Notes: generated by a model not told the origin, from the sequence alone. DNA of 64,000 bases from JAKAXS01 sp041940525 (GCA_041940525.1 JBGTSB010000002.1:1-64000); one strand, 5' to 3'; counted from the stretch's first letter, positions 44,711 to 53,287 are shown. Translations and numbers: made by a program.

Positions 44711-46003
44711 CTAGCAGTCGAGCGTGTTGACCCGCTCCCATTCCGTTAGATGCCTAGCATAGTCGTTCCACTCAGCTGTTTTCAGCTTTATGTACGAACC
44801 AATGAACGCCTCACTGAGCGCTGACTTCAGAACGTCGCTCTGCTCAAGCGCGCGCAGCGCATCAATTAGATTGAGTGGCAGCTTCTTGCACTCCACCGTG
44901 TGACCTTCGACATACATGTCGATATCGAGACGTTTCCCGGGGTCGCGATTGTTCGCGATCCCGTCCAGCCCCGCGGCGAGCAGGCCCGCCTGCAAGAGAT
45001 ATGGATTGGTTGAACCATCCGCCAACCGGAATTCAAACCGCCCGGCATCCGGAATGCGTACCATGTGCGTACGGTTGTTCCCCGTATAAGTGATAGAGTT
45101 CGGAGACCAGGTCGCACCCGAAGTCGTGCGCGGCGCGTTGATACGCTTATAAGAATTGACAGTCGGATTGGTGAACGCCGCCAAAGCCTCCGCGTTATGA
45201 ATCAAGCCGCCGAGGAACTTGTAGCCTAGCTGTGAGATACCCAGTTCCCCAGCTGGATCAGCGAATACGTTCTGCCCGTTCGACCACATAGAAACATGTG
45301 CGTGGCAGCCGTTACCTGTGAGATGCCCAAAAGGCTTCGGCATGAAGGTCGCGCGCAGACCGTGCTTCTCCGCGATGGCCTTGACCATATACTTGAAGAA
45401 CGCATGCCGGTCCGCCGTCTGCACGGCATTGCCAAAGTCCCAGTTCATCTCAAACTGGCCATTGGCATCCTCATGATCGTTTTGATAGGGGTTCCAGCCC
45501 AACGCGAGCATGCTATCGCAAATCTCGGTGATGACGTCATAGCGGCGCATCAAGGCTTGCTGATCGTAACAAGGCTTGGCAGCCCGATCGGCGGGATCGG
45601 AAATCGCGGAGCCGTCGGGGCTGATCAAAAAGAACTCACACTCAACGCCGGTCTTCATTTCCCAGCCCTGATCACCGGCCCGCTTCATGAGCGAACGCAG
45701 AACATTGCGCGGAGCCTGTGCGACCTCTTTGCCATCCATCCAAAGGTCCGCCGCGAGCCAGCCAACCTCCGGCTTCCAAGGCAACTGGATCAAGCTGCTG
45801 GGATCAGGCTTGGCAAAAAGATCCGGATCGGCCGGGGTCATGTCGAGCCAGGTGGCGAACCCTGCGAAGCCAGCCCCTTCCTCAGCCATGGCGCCAATCG
45901 CGGATGCCGGAACGAGCTTGGCCCTCATGTTCCCGAATAGATCTAGAAAGCTGATCAGAAAATACTTGATGCCCTTGTCTTTGGCTTCCTGCACTAAATC
46001 CAT
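44711..46003 (-). CDS. gmaS: gamma-glutamylmethylamide synthetase / type III-like glutamine synthetase
   Basis: A 430-residue ATP-dependent ligase of the glutamine synthetase fold. GmaS joins glutamate and methylamine; the related GlnT makes glutamine or other amides. GS landmarks are KTGVECEFFLI (metal-binding Glu), NDHEDANGQFEMNW, HAHVSMW, NPTVNSYKRINAP and NRTHMVRIPDAGRFEFRLADGSTNPYL. The early segment GAGFAGFATWLDMTPADPD and the C-terminus WERVNTLDC resemble GmaS proteins of methylotrophs. The ATG at 46003 has GAGGG 7 bases upstream; the open extension to 46141 would be too long for the family. It heads the soxBDAG cluster. Confidence 0.75.
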   Translation of the reverse strand: MDLVQEAKDKGIKYFLISFLDLFGNMRAKLVPASAIGAMAEEGAGFAGFATWLDMTPADPDLFAKPDPSSLIQLPWKPEVGWLAADLWMDGKEVAQAPRNVLRSLMKRAGDQGWEMKTGVECEFFLISPDGSAISDPADRAAKPCYDQQALMRRYDVITEICDSMLALGWNPYQNDHEDANGQFEMNWDFGNAVQTADRHAFFKYMVKAIAEKHGLRATFMPKPFGHLTGNGCHAHVSMWSNGQNVFADPAGELGISQLGYKFLGGLIHNAEALAAFTNPTVNSYKRINAPRTTSGATWSPNSITYTGNNRTHMVRIPDAGRFEFRLADGSTNPYLLQAGLLAAGLDGIANNRDPGKRLDIDMYVEGHTVECKKLPLNLIDALRALEQSDVLKSALSEAFIGSYIKLKTAEWNDYARHLTEWERVNTLDC

Positions 46004-46112
46004 ATCGTCCCTCGGAAGGTTCTGCGCGCGCGACTGATCTGGCCGAATACGCCGCAGCAATTTGAATATCGGGCCTTGCATTGCGTGACCAATGAGATGA
46101 CCGTACCGCTTG

Positions 46113-46179
46113 AACAATTGTTGCGCCGCAAACGGAGGCACCGGGCGATCATGATAGAGTGGTGACCAACTGTCAATTG
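46113..46179. promoter_or_regulatory. two CAATTG-centred sites in the gmaS/regulator spacer
   Basis: AACAATTGTT (46113-46122, a perfect palindrome) and GTCAATTGTA (around 46172-46181) are centred 59 bases apart in the divergent spacer. They could be operators for the XRE-cupin regulator. Evidence is positional only. Confidence 0.35.
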
Positions 46180-46218
46180 TAGAGTAAATATTATTTCTTT
46201 TGGAGAAATGAGCGCTTT

Positions 46219-46932
46219 ATGAAAAACGACCGTTCGGGGCCCTCCTCAAAGCCGGCATCCAGCCGGCAGGCCAAGCCCAAGAGCGCCAAGCCAACCGCTT
46301 CAAACGGGCGGCAAAAAACCGGCGAAGAGCTGCTGACCGTATCCAACGCCCCGCAACGCGGCGCCATGTCTCTTGAGGCAACGATTGGCGTCAAGATCCG
46401 GGACCTGCGCCGCAAGCTTGACGTCACCGCCACTGACCTTGCTCAAAGCGCCGGCCTCTCAGCTGGCATGTTGTCCAAGATCGAGCACGGCCAGATCTCG
46501 CCCTCGCTCACCACGCTGCAATCGCTGGCCAGTGCCCTACACGTGCCAATCACCGAACTGTTCTCTGGCTTTGAAGAAAGCCGCGACTGCTCTTATGTCC
46601 GCTCAGGTCAAGGCATCCGCATCGAACGCCGCGGCACGAAAGTTGGCCACTTCTACGATCTACTCGGCCATTCCCTCGCCGGCCCAATCGCGGTTGAGCC
46701 GTACCTCATCACGCTCGAACAAGATGCGCTGCCCTACACCGCCTTCCAGCACGAAGGGCTGGAACTCATCTATATGCTATCGGGAAAAGTGAGATACCGG
46801 CACGTCGACCGCAGCTACCTGCTTGAGGCCGGCGACACGCTATTTTTCGACTCAAGCGGCTCACATGGTCCGGAAGAGATCATCGATAGTCCGCTGCAGT
46901 ATCTGTCCATCATTATTTACCCGCGCAACTGA
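46219..46932 (+). CDS. XRE-type regulator with C-terminal cupin domain
   Basis: A 237-residue regulator. A Lys/Ser-rich N-terminal tail (about 1-45) is followed by a helix-turn-helix (about 55-110: IRDLRRKLDVTATDLAQSAG, LSAGMLSKIEHGQISPSLTTL) and a cupin sensor domain (about 150-235, with QHEGLELIYMLSGKVRYRHVDRSYLLEAGDTLFFDSSGSHGP). This class often regulates amine or amino-acid catabolism. It is divergent from the gmaS-soxBDAG cluster, its likely target. The ATG at 46219 overlaps the stop of a four-codon upstream frame that carries the GGAGA ribosome site. Confidence 0.9.
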   Translation: MKNDRSGPSSKPASSRQAKPKSAKPTASNGRQKTGEELLTVSNAPQRGAMSLEATIGVKIRDLRRKLDVTATDLAQSAGLSAGMLSKIEHGQISPSLTTLQSLASALHVPITELFSGFEESRDCSYVRSGQGIRIERRGTKVGHFYDLLGHSLAGPIAVEPYLITLEQDALPYTAFQHEGLELIYMLSGKVRYRHVDRSYLLEAGDTLFFDSSGSHGPEEIIDSPLQYLSIIIYPRN

Positions 46933-46957
46933 TCAGGCTCGGACCAAGAAACGAAAA

Positions 46958-46978
46958 CAGCCCGGACAAACCGGGCTG
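46958..46978 (-). terminator. Rho-independent terminator after cheR
   Basis: CAGCCCGG and CCGGGCTG form an 8-bp stem with a 5-base loop. Read on the minus strand it is followed by TTTTCGTTTC, so it terminates the chemotaxis transcript; it also lies after the plus-strand regulator gene. Confidence 0.8.
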
Positions 46979-47004
46979 CGTCTCAGTGTCGAATGTCTTG
47001 GCGA

Positions 47005-47944
47005 CTAGCTGGCCAAGGGCCGGCTCGCCACGATCGTTGGCTTTCCGAGTTTGGCGGCAACCGGCGAAGCAGCACTGCCCACACGCGCTACTGCCGGTGC
47101 AGCGGCAGGTGCAGCAGCTGAAGCACGCGTATGGAAAGAGCGGTGAACCTGATCAGGAACGAAATCCGTTCCCAAGCCGATCACGCTCTCAGACGCACCG
47201 AGGAACAGCGCCCCATCCGGAGCCAAAATACGGCCCATGCGCTTCAAGATGTCGGACTTTGTCGCAACATCAAAGTAGATGAGAACGTTGCGGCAGAAGA
47301 TGACATCGAAACGGCCGAGTGATGAGAAATCCGAAAGCAGATTGAGTTGACGGAACTGCACCTTCTTGCGCAATGCCTCGATAGNNNNNNNNNNCGATAG
47401 CCTGCCAGCTATCGCCATGCTGCGTGAAGAACCGAAGCAGATGAGCCGTGGACAAGCCGCGCTGAACTTCGAACTGCGTGTAGATGGCGTTGCGAGCCTT
47501 CTTCAGCTGAGCCTCCGCGAGATCGGTCGCAACAAGCTCAACGCGCCATCCGGCGGTTTTGTTGGACAGCTCATCCAAAATCATCGCCAGCGAATATGGC
47601 TCTTGTCCCGTCGATGAAGCCGCGCACCAAACCCGCAGCGTTCTTTCCTTGCTGCGCGCTTCGATAATCTTAGGCAGCACAACATCACGAAATTTGTCGA
47701 ACGGTGTGCGATCACGGAAAAAGTAGGTCTCGTTGATCGTCATCGCCTCAACGACTTCCTTCGCGAGATCGGCATTTTGGCCGCGCTCAAGGATCATCAC
47801 GAGGTCGGCGAGCCCGCCAAGCTTTTCACGCTTAACGATCGGAAGGACCCGGCTCTCGATCAGGTACTGCTTGCTCTGATCGAGAATGAGACCTGAAGTA
47901 CGCTTGAGGTAGGCGCACAAGGCGTCGAAGGATTGCTGCTGCAT
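47005..47944 (-). CDS. cheR: chemotaxis protein methyltransferase CheR (contains a scaffold gap)
   Basis: CheR transfers methyl groups from S-adenosylmethionine to chemoreceptor glutamates. The N-terminal helical domain and SAM-binding domain are visible: VEAMTINETYFFRDRTPFDKF, RVWCAASSTGQEPYSLAMIL, FDVIFCRNVLIYFD. The frame appears to break at a run of 10 N (47385-47394), but the two flanks both carry CGATAG; collapsing N and the duplicate gives an in-frame WQAIEALRKKVQFRQ junction and 307 residues. The C-terminus carries an Ala/Pro-rich extension of about 50 residues. It is the last gene of the cheY-cheW-cheA series on this strand. Confidence 0.9.
47385..47394. other. assembly gap of 10 N inside cheR
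   Basis: Ten undetermined bases flanked by the same hexamer CGATAG on both sides. It is best read as two contigs overlapping by 6 bases that were joined with a nominal gap, not as biological sequence. Confidence 0.9.
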
Positions 47945-48000
47945 AATTTCACTTTCACATCAACACTAACTGGAATACGGACTAGACGAATAAGACTGAC

Positions 48001-48366
48001 TTAAACCAGCCCCACCTGTTCCAGCTTGTCCCGCAAGATAAGCTCATCAAACGGCTTCATGATGTACTCGTCCGCGCCTGCAGTCATAGCGCGCATGATG
48101 CTCTGCTGATGGTTCTGCGCGGTGCAGAACACGACCTTCGGATCTTTGCCATCCGGAAGTTTGCGGAAAGCCTGCAAGAACTCCAGGCCATCCATGACGG
48201 GCATATCCCAATCAAGAAGGATTGCGTCCGGCATCTTCTCCGTGCAGTAGCGCAAAGCCTCACTGCCGTCTTCCGCCTCTGCGACGTCGAATTCCATATC
48301 GGTCAGTATCCGGCGGGCGATCTTTCGAACGACCGGAGAATCATCAACCACCAGCACCTGTTTCAT
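48001..48366 (-). CDS. cheY: CheY-like response regulator
   Basis: A 121-residue single receiver domain. The acidic pocket is VLVVDDSPV, the phosphorylation site is Asp52 in LLDWDMPVMDG, the switch Thr is in VFCTAQN, and the conserved Lys is in YIMKPF. The order cheW-cheY-cheR places it in the main chemotaxis operon. Two CheY-type proteins are encoded in this window, a common alphaproteobacterial arrangement in which one acts on the motor and the other drains phosphate from CheA. Which is which cannot be told here. Confidence 0.92.
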   Translation of the reverse strand: MKQVLVVDDSPVVRKIARRILTDMEFDVAEAEDGSEALRYCTEKMPDAILLDWDMPVMDGLEFLQAFRKLPDGKDPKVVFCTAQNHQQSIMRAMTAGADEYIMKPFDELILRDKLEQVGLV

Positions 48367-48398
48367 AGTACTAACTCCACCGCTAACGTTTAGGTGTA

Positions 48399-48875
48399 TT
48401 ACTTTGCAAAATCGACCAGCGCGTTGACATCGAGAACCGGTACAAGCGTCTTGCCATTCCGGTAGAACTCGTTCGTCAAACGCAGGCGCTCTGGATCGAA
48501 ATGCGGAGGAATAGGAATCCGCTTACTTTCGTCCAGGGCCAAGACCTCACCAACTTCATCGACAACAATGCAAAAGAACTCGCCTTTATGTTCGATGCCA
48601 ATGGCTAAGGAATTTTTCTCGACAACATCGTTGTCCATTTTGAGCCGCCGGCGCAGGCTGATCGCTGTGACGATCTTACCGCGCAAGTTGACGAGCCCGG
48701 CGACATCCGGCGGTCCCATGGGCACTGGCGCCAAAGACGTAATCCGGAAGATCGTCTGGACCGACTGAATTGGGAGCCCGAAGATTTCCCCGTTCGCAAC
48801 GACCGTCAACGTCGAGATGTCTTGCGAGATCGAGCGATCTTCTTCTTGCTGAATTGCTGCTGCTGACGCATTCAT
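48399..48875 (-). CDS. cheW: chemotaxis coupling protein CheW
   Basis: A 158-residue adaptor that links CheA to chemoreceptors. It has a CheW fold of two five-stranded barrels: LTVVANGEIFGLPIQSVQTIFR, VPMGPPDVAGLVNLRGKIVTAISLRRRL, FFCIVVDEVGEVLALDESKR and RNGKTLVPVLDVNALVDF. The stop of cheA overlaps its start by 4 bases (ATGA), so it is probably translationally coupled to its partner. Confidence 0.95.
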   Translation of the reverse strand: MNASAAAIQQEEDRSISQDISTLTVVANGEIFGLPIQSVQTIFRITSLAPVPMGPPDVAGLVNLRGKIVTAISLRRRLKMDNDVVEKNSLAIGIEHKGEFFCIVVDEVGEVLALDESKRIPIPPHFDPERLRLTNEFYRNGKTLVPVLDVNALVDFAK

Positions 48876-51535
48876 GCTGCAACTCCATCATTGGATTTTG
48901 CAACGCGCTTCTCAGCGCGCTTCATGGCCTTCAACGCAGCCGACAAACCTGACAATAGAGACTGGCGGTCGCCAGCCGTGACACGCATGGTGAGACCATC
49001 GACTTCGACTTCATCTTCTAAGTCGTCCTCGCTTGAGACACCAATCACCGGTATTTCTCTAGACGGCTGCGTGCGGCGGATAGCTGCCGTCAGCTCTCCC
49101 TGCTCCAACAGCTCAGTGCTTGAAACCACGGCGTCAACAAGGATACCTTCTTCAACAATCTTAAGGGCCTCCTGGCTCGATGCCACGGAAGCGACGCGGT
49201 AGCCGGCCGCGGCCAACACCGGTGCCAAGAAACCGCGGGCAAAGGCGTCGTCGTGAACGACCAGAACCTGGCTGCGGCTAGACATCTTGCTCGACTGCGC
49301 CTTGATGGAGCCGGAGACGCTCTGCAGGTAAGACTGAACGTCGATGAACTCTACCGCGTGACCTCGGACAACCGCCGCACCAATCGTGTCGAAACCGCCA
49401 TTCGACATTTGGACATCGAGTGTTTCTTCGATGATGTCGACAATTTCATCCACGAGCAGTCCCACCGTTAGATCGCCATCGGTGACGACCAGCACAGGAT
49501 AACTGCGCGACGGATCGAACATTGTTGAGCCGACCGGAACAAGCGGCATCAGGCGGTCCTGCTGGATCATAGTCAGGCGGCCATCCGCCTGCTCGATCTT
49601 GCCCGAGTCGACCATTTCGATGCGCGCGATAAGCGAGACAGGAAGAACTTTGACGACACCCTCGCCAGCGCGGAACATCACGATGCGTGTCTTGCTTGCA
49701 GCCGCGACGTCCTTCTTGTCCCGCTGCTTCTCGCCATTCTTCTCGATACCGATGCTCATGGCCAATCCACCTGGATCAAGAATGAGCACAACGGAGCCGT
49801 CACCCAGAATGGTGTGGCCAGTAAAGACCTTCAAGTGAGCCAGCGAGGCACTGAGCGGCTTGACCACCACCTCTTGTACATCAGCGACTTTGTCGACGAT
49901 GACGCCGAAGCTTTCGCCGCCAACGCGCATAATAACGACGAGCTGCTCGTTGCCCTGGCTTGCTGCTCGATCAAGGCCAAGAACCTGGCACATGTCGATT
50001 ACCGGAACGACTTCCTCGCGCAACCGCAAGACAAGAGCATTCTGAACCTTGTCGATGGAGTGACCAGAACCCTCCCCAACCCCAACAGCCTCAACGACAG
50101 CATGCTGAGGCAGAGCGAAACGCTGGCCGGATGCCTCCACGATCAGCGCCGGCGCGATAGCCAGCGTGAGCGGGATGCGCATCGAGAACTGCGTGCCTTT
50201 GCCGAGTTCAGACTTCAGCGAGATAGAACCACCGATTGACTCGATGTTGGACCGGACGACGTCCATGCCAACGCCGCGTCCCGAAACATTCGTAACGGTC
50301 TGCGCCGTGGAGAACCCTGGTGCGAAGATGTACTTGAAGATCTCATCGTTCGACATCTTCGCGAGATCAGCTTCCGCAACGACGCCATTCTTGATGAGCT
50401 TCGCCTTGATCTTCTCTACGTCAAGGCCACGTCCATCGTCAGCGATCGTGATTGTGATCTGTCCTGCTTCGTGCGATGCCGCAACCCGGATTTCACCGGC
50501 TTCACGCTTGCCAGCGGCTATGCGTTCAGCTGGCGTCTCCAAGCCATGGTCCGCAGAGTTACGGATCATGTGAGTCAGCGGGTCGCGCAGAATTTCGATC
50601 AACTGCCGGTCGAGCTCAGTGTCGGCGCCCTCGGTCACGAGGTCGATCTTCTTATGGCATTCCGTCGCCAATTCGCGGATAAGCCGCGGCAAACTGGCAT
50701 AGAGACGCTCAACCGGCTGCATACGCGCGCGCATCACAGCGTCTTGAAGATCGGTTGTCAGCGAAGACAAGCGCTGCAGCGGTGTTTTGACCGTGTCGTC
50801 CTGACGATGGCGCGTGAGTTCCAGAAGCTGGTTACGCGTCAACACTAGTTCGGAAACGAGCTGCATCATGCGCTCAATCGCATCAACGGCAACGCGAATG
50901 GTTTCCGAGCCGCGCGCTGCCCCTCCGGCGGGAGCCTTGGCCGGCGGCTTGCCGCCTTTGGGTGGCGCCTTTGCAGGCGGCGTTGCAGGTTGTGGCGCTT
51001 CCGCTTTCGCTTCAGCAGGAGGAGCAGCTTCGGCCTGTGGCGCCTCTTCAGCTGGCTTTGCCGCTGCATTCTCCGTAGCTTCCGCAGAAGCATCGCTCGC
51101 GACAGCTTCGGCCGAAGCAGCCTCTTCAGCCGGCGGTGCTTCGCCTGCAAGAACTGCCGCCAGGCTCTTAGCCTGAACGTCCAGTTCCTTGATCATATCG
51201 TCGTCGCTGCCCTCCGGCTCGACGCCCGTTTGCTCTACCTCTTCCACAATGTGCTTAATGCGGTCAATCGCGGCAAGAACAACCGTCACGGAAGATTCAG
51301 TCGGCGGTGCGCCGTTGCGCAACTCGCCGATCATCGTCTCCGCGGCATGCGTGATATGCTGCAGGCGATTGAGGCCGAGGAAGCTACAAGTCCCTTTGAT
51401 CGTGTGAACCAGGCGGAAGATCTTAGCGATCAGCGACGAATCCGTAGGATCGCGCTCAAACAAAACTAACTGCGTCGCTGCTTCTTCAAGATGCTGATTC
51501 GTTTCGACAATAAAGTCTCTAAGCAGCTCATCCAT
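48872..51535 (-). CDS. cheA: chemotaxis histidine kinase CheA with extra CheW and receiver-like domains
   Basis: A kinase of about 887 residues. Domains: HPt P1 with phospho-His44 in RLVHTIKGTCSFLGL; a long Ala/Pro/Glu linker (about 130-215) in place of a clear P2; dimerisation P3; the ATPase domain with HMIRNSADHGLE, GRGLDVEKIKAKL and GRGVGMDVV; a CheW-like P5 (about 460-600); a second CheW-like domain (about 615-745); and a C-terminal receiver-like domain (about 750-870). The receiver starts VLVVHDDAFARG, but the phospho-Asp position is Ser (VDAVVSSTEL), so it is probably not phosphorylated. I use ATG 51535. It is upstream of cheW with a 4-base overlap. Confidence 0.93.
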   Translation of the reverse strand: MDELLRDFIVETNQHLEEAATQLVLFERDPTDSSLIAKIFRLVHTIKGTCSFLGLNRLQHITHAAETMIGELRNGAPPTESSVTVVLAAIDRIKHIVEEVEQTGVEPEGSDDDMIKELDVQAKSLAAVLAGEAPPAEEAASAEAVASDASAEATENAAAKPAEEAPQAEAAPPAEAKAEAPQPATPPAKAPPKGGKPPAKAPAGGAARGSETIRVAVDAIERMMQLVSELVLTRNQLLELTRHRQDDTVKTPLQRLSSLTTDLQDAVMRARMQPVERLYASLPRLIRELATECHKKIDLVTEGADTELDRQLIEILRDPLTHMIRNSADHGLETPAERIAAGKREAGEIRVAASHEAGQITITIADDGRGLDVEKIKAKLIKNGVVAEADLAKMSNDEIFKYIFAPGFSTAQTVTNVSGRGVGMDVVRSNIESIGGSISLKSELGKGTQFSMRIPLTLAIAPALIVEASGQRFALPQHAVVEAVGVGEGSGHSIDKVQNALVLRLREEVVPVIDMCQVLGLDRAASQGNEQLVVIMRVGGESFGVIVDKVADVQEVVVKPLSASLAHLKVFTGHTILGDGSVVLILDPGGLAMSIGIEKNGEKQRDKKDVAAASKTRIVMFRAGEGVVKVLPVSLIARIEMVDSGKIEQADGRLTMIQQDRLMPLVPVGSTMFDPSRSYPVLVVTDGDLTVGLLVDEIVDIIEETLDVQMSNGGFDTIGAAVVRGHAVEFIDVQSYLQSVSGSIKAQSSKMSSRSQVLVVHDDAFARGFLAPVLAAAGYRVASVASSQEALKIVEEGILVDAVVSSTELLEQGELTAAIRRTQPSREIPVIGVSSEDDLEDEVEVDGLTMRVTAGDRQSLLSGLSAALKAMKRAEKRVAKSNDGVAA

Positions 51536-51550
51536 GGCCGGCAAATCTCA

Positions 51551-52111
51551 TTAGGCTGAGGCCGACCCGTTCTCACTCATGAGACGGTCGACCATTTGTT
51601 GAACGCTTTCCTCTTCGACTGCGCTCATGCCGTTATTCACCAGATTGGTGGTGGGGCCGAGACAGTCTTTAAGTTCTGATGACAGACGCTCACAAAGTTC
51701 GATAATGTCTTCAGGTGATACTTCGCCGTTGGGCTTACGGTGGGATTCAATCTGCTCAATACCGGTCAACGCAACCGAGTTAATGCGCGAGACCAACTGC
51801 GTGAATGCATTCCGCAGTTGCGGGTTAAGCTGATCGTGAATGGCTAGCGCGGCAGAGCTGCCCGGCAGACGCGAGCGCTGAAAATAGTCGACGTAAGAAA
51901 CCGGCTGCCAGTTCAAAACATCGTCGAGCATCTCCGGAATGACCGGCAGATTTTCGACAAGCAAAAGCAACTCGTAGAAAATGTTCAGATAGTCGTTGGC
52001 GATACCCGACTTCGGATTCACCAAGCTCGCAGCACGCGCAAAAAGCTCGCTGTCGATTTCATTCGAGGCGTCGGAATCAGAAATAGTAACGGCGCGTTCG
52101 GCGTTCTGCAT
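51551..52111 (-). CDS. unknown protein of the chemotaxis operon
   Basis: I do not recognise this 186-residue protein. It appears wholly helical and acidic, without a signal or transmembrane helix. Distinct segments are YLNIFYELLLLVENLPVIPE, NWQPVSYVDYFQRSRLPGS and VSPEDIIELCERLSSELKDCL. It lies 15 bases upstream of cheA and 127 bases after fliM, on the same strand, so it probably belongs to the chemotaxis/motor operon. An all-helical acidic protein next to cheA could be a CheA partner or phosphatase, but there is no motif for CheZ, CheX or FliY, and this stays a guess. Confidence 0.8.
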   Translation of the reverse strand: MQNAERAVTISDSDASNEIDSELFARAASLVNPKSGIANDYLNIFYELLLLVENLPVIPEMLDDVLNWQPVSYVDYFQRSRLPGSSAALAIHDQLNPQLRNAFTQLVSRINSVALTGIEQIESHRKPNGEVSPEDIIELCERLSSELKDCLGPTTNLVNNGMSAVEEESVQQMVDRLMSENGSASA

Positions 52112-52238
52112 AAGCCCTGCTCACTCTTTACGGCAAAATCTCGTCCACGCAGACTACAATGAAGAGGATTAATGATTGGTTGTTAGTCAGCACACGTCGT
52201 CAAACAATATGTCTCAACCCAGGACTTTTTCTCTCAAA

Positions 52239-53183
52239 TCAGCTCGCACCCGCGAGGATATCTCCCATGAACTCGTCTTTTTCGTTGATTGCATCCTCAA
52301 CGACGAGAGACAAACAACCGTTTGCCTGGCCGAGCTTGCACCAGAACAAGCGCTGGTTTTCGCATTCAAGCGCGATCGGTGTCCGCGTCGTCGAGTCAAG
52401 CGGCAACACCTGGCCAACCTGCAACTTCGTAAGGTCCTGCAGCGTCAATTCGCAGCCCTCAAGAGCTGCTTCCACCTGCACCTGCGAACGTGCCACCCCA
52501 TTCTGAAGACCTTGGATCCAGCGCGGATCCTTGACGGCAGCCTCTGGCGGCAATTCGCGCATTAGCTGCTCTTTCAGCGGATGCAGCGGCGCCTGTGGAA
52601 TCAGGATGTAAATGCGGCCGCCCTGGTCCAGCACCTGAAACAGGATCTGCGACACAATCACGGGGATGTTTCTCTGTCCGAGAATAGAAAAGTCGATGCG
52701 CTGCTCAACACGCTCAAACGTAAACGAAGTTTGAATACCTGGCAGAAAGGCAGTTTGCAGCGCCTTCGAGGCGATCTCGGATGCGGCCTTCACCACGCGC
52801 GTTTCGAGCGTTGAGAACGGCCGGTCCTCATCCTCGTAGGGCATTTCCTTGCCGTCGCCACCGTACATGGCCTCCACCAACGAGAACACACAGCGGCGGT
52901 CCATTCCGATAAGAATGCGGCAGTCCCATTCCGGCGAATAGAAAATGCACGCGACACTGTCCTCGTAAGACTCAAGGACGTCCCAGCTGTTCGAAGACTC
53001 GATCTGGTTGATAAAGAAAGTCGTAGGCTCGGCGCAAAGATCACGCAGCCCTTCGGTGCAGGCAGTGCCAAAACGCTCAAAAACCAATGGCAGAACCGGC
53101 AAGCGGTCCACCATCAGTTTTGGCGTTTCAGTAAGTTTGTCGGCTGTCAGCCTTGCGGCCGTACTTGCTGTGGCTTCCGTCAT
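52239..53183 (-). CDS. fliM: flagellar motor switch protein FliM
   Basis: A 314-residue component of the cytoplasmic C-ring that binds phospho-CheY and sets rotation direction. The middle CheC-like domain (about 40-215) contains FYSPEWDCRILIGMDRRCVFSLVEAMYGG, and the C-terminal SpoA/FliN-like domain (about 235-305) contains LQDLTKLQVGQVLPLDS. The N-terminal CheY-binding motif of enterics (LSQxEIDALL) is absent: the start is MTEATASTAARLTADKLTETPKL-like and diverges, as in other Hyphomicrobiales. FliN itself is not in this window. Confidence 0.9.
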   Translation of the reverse strand: MTEATASTAARLTADKLTETPKLMVDRLPVLPLVFERFGTACTEGLRDLCAEPTTFFINQIESSNSWDVLESYEDSVACIFYSPEWDCRILIGMDRRCVFSLVEAMYGGDGKEMPYEDEDRPFSTLETRVVKAASEIASKALQTAFLPGIQTSFTFERVEQRIDFSILGQRNIPVIVSQILFQVLDQGGRIYILIPQAPLHPLKEQLMRELPPEAAVKDPRWIQGLQNGVARSQVQVEAALEGCELTLQDLTKLQVGQVLPLDSTTRTPIALECENQRLFWCKLGQANGCLSLVVEDAINEKDEFMGDILAGAS

Positions 53184-53256
53184 CCTGAGCTCGATCTACC
53201 GCGCAACGCTTAAAAGGGAACGCGGCTACCAAACTCAACCCCCCGGAAGATAGCTG

Positions 53257-53277
53257 GCGCCAGTCAAGTCCTGGCGC
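53257..53277. terminator. stem-loop between cheY and fliM
   Basis: GCGCCAG and CTGGCGC form a perfect 7-bp stem with a 7-base loop, 10 bases after the cheY stop. No T tract follows on the minus strand, so it may be a weak terminator or an mRNA processing/stability element. Confidence 0.4.
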
Positions 53278-53287
53278 ACAACTCCCT

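Noticed and set aside
47005..47944. cheR as a frameshifted pseudogene
   Set aside because: The apparent frame break coincides with a run of N, and collapsing the duplicated CGATAG restores a continuous CheR sequence.
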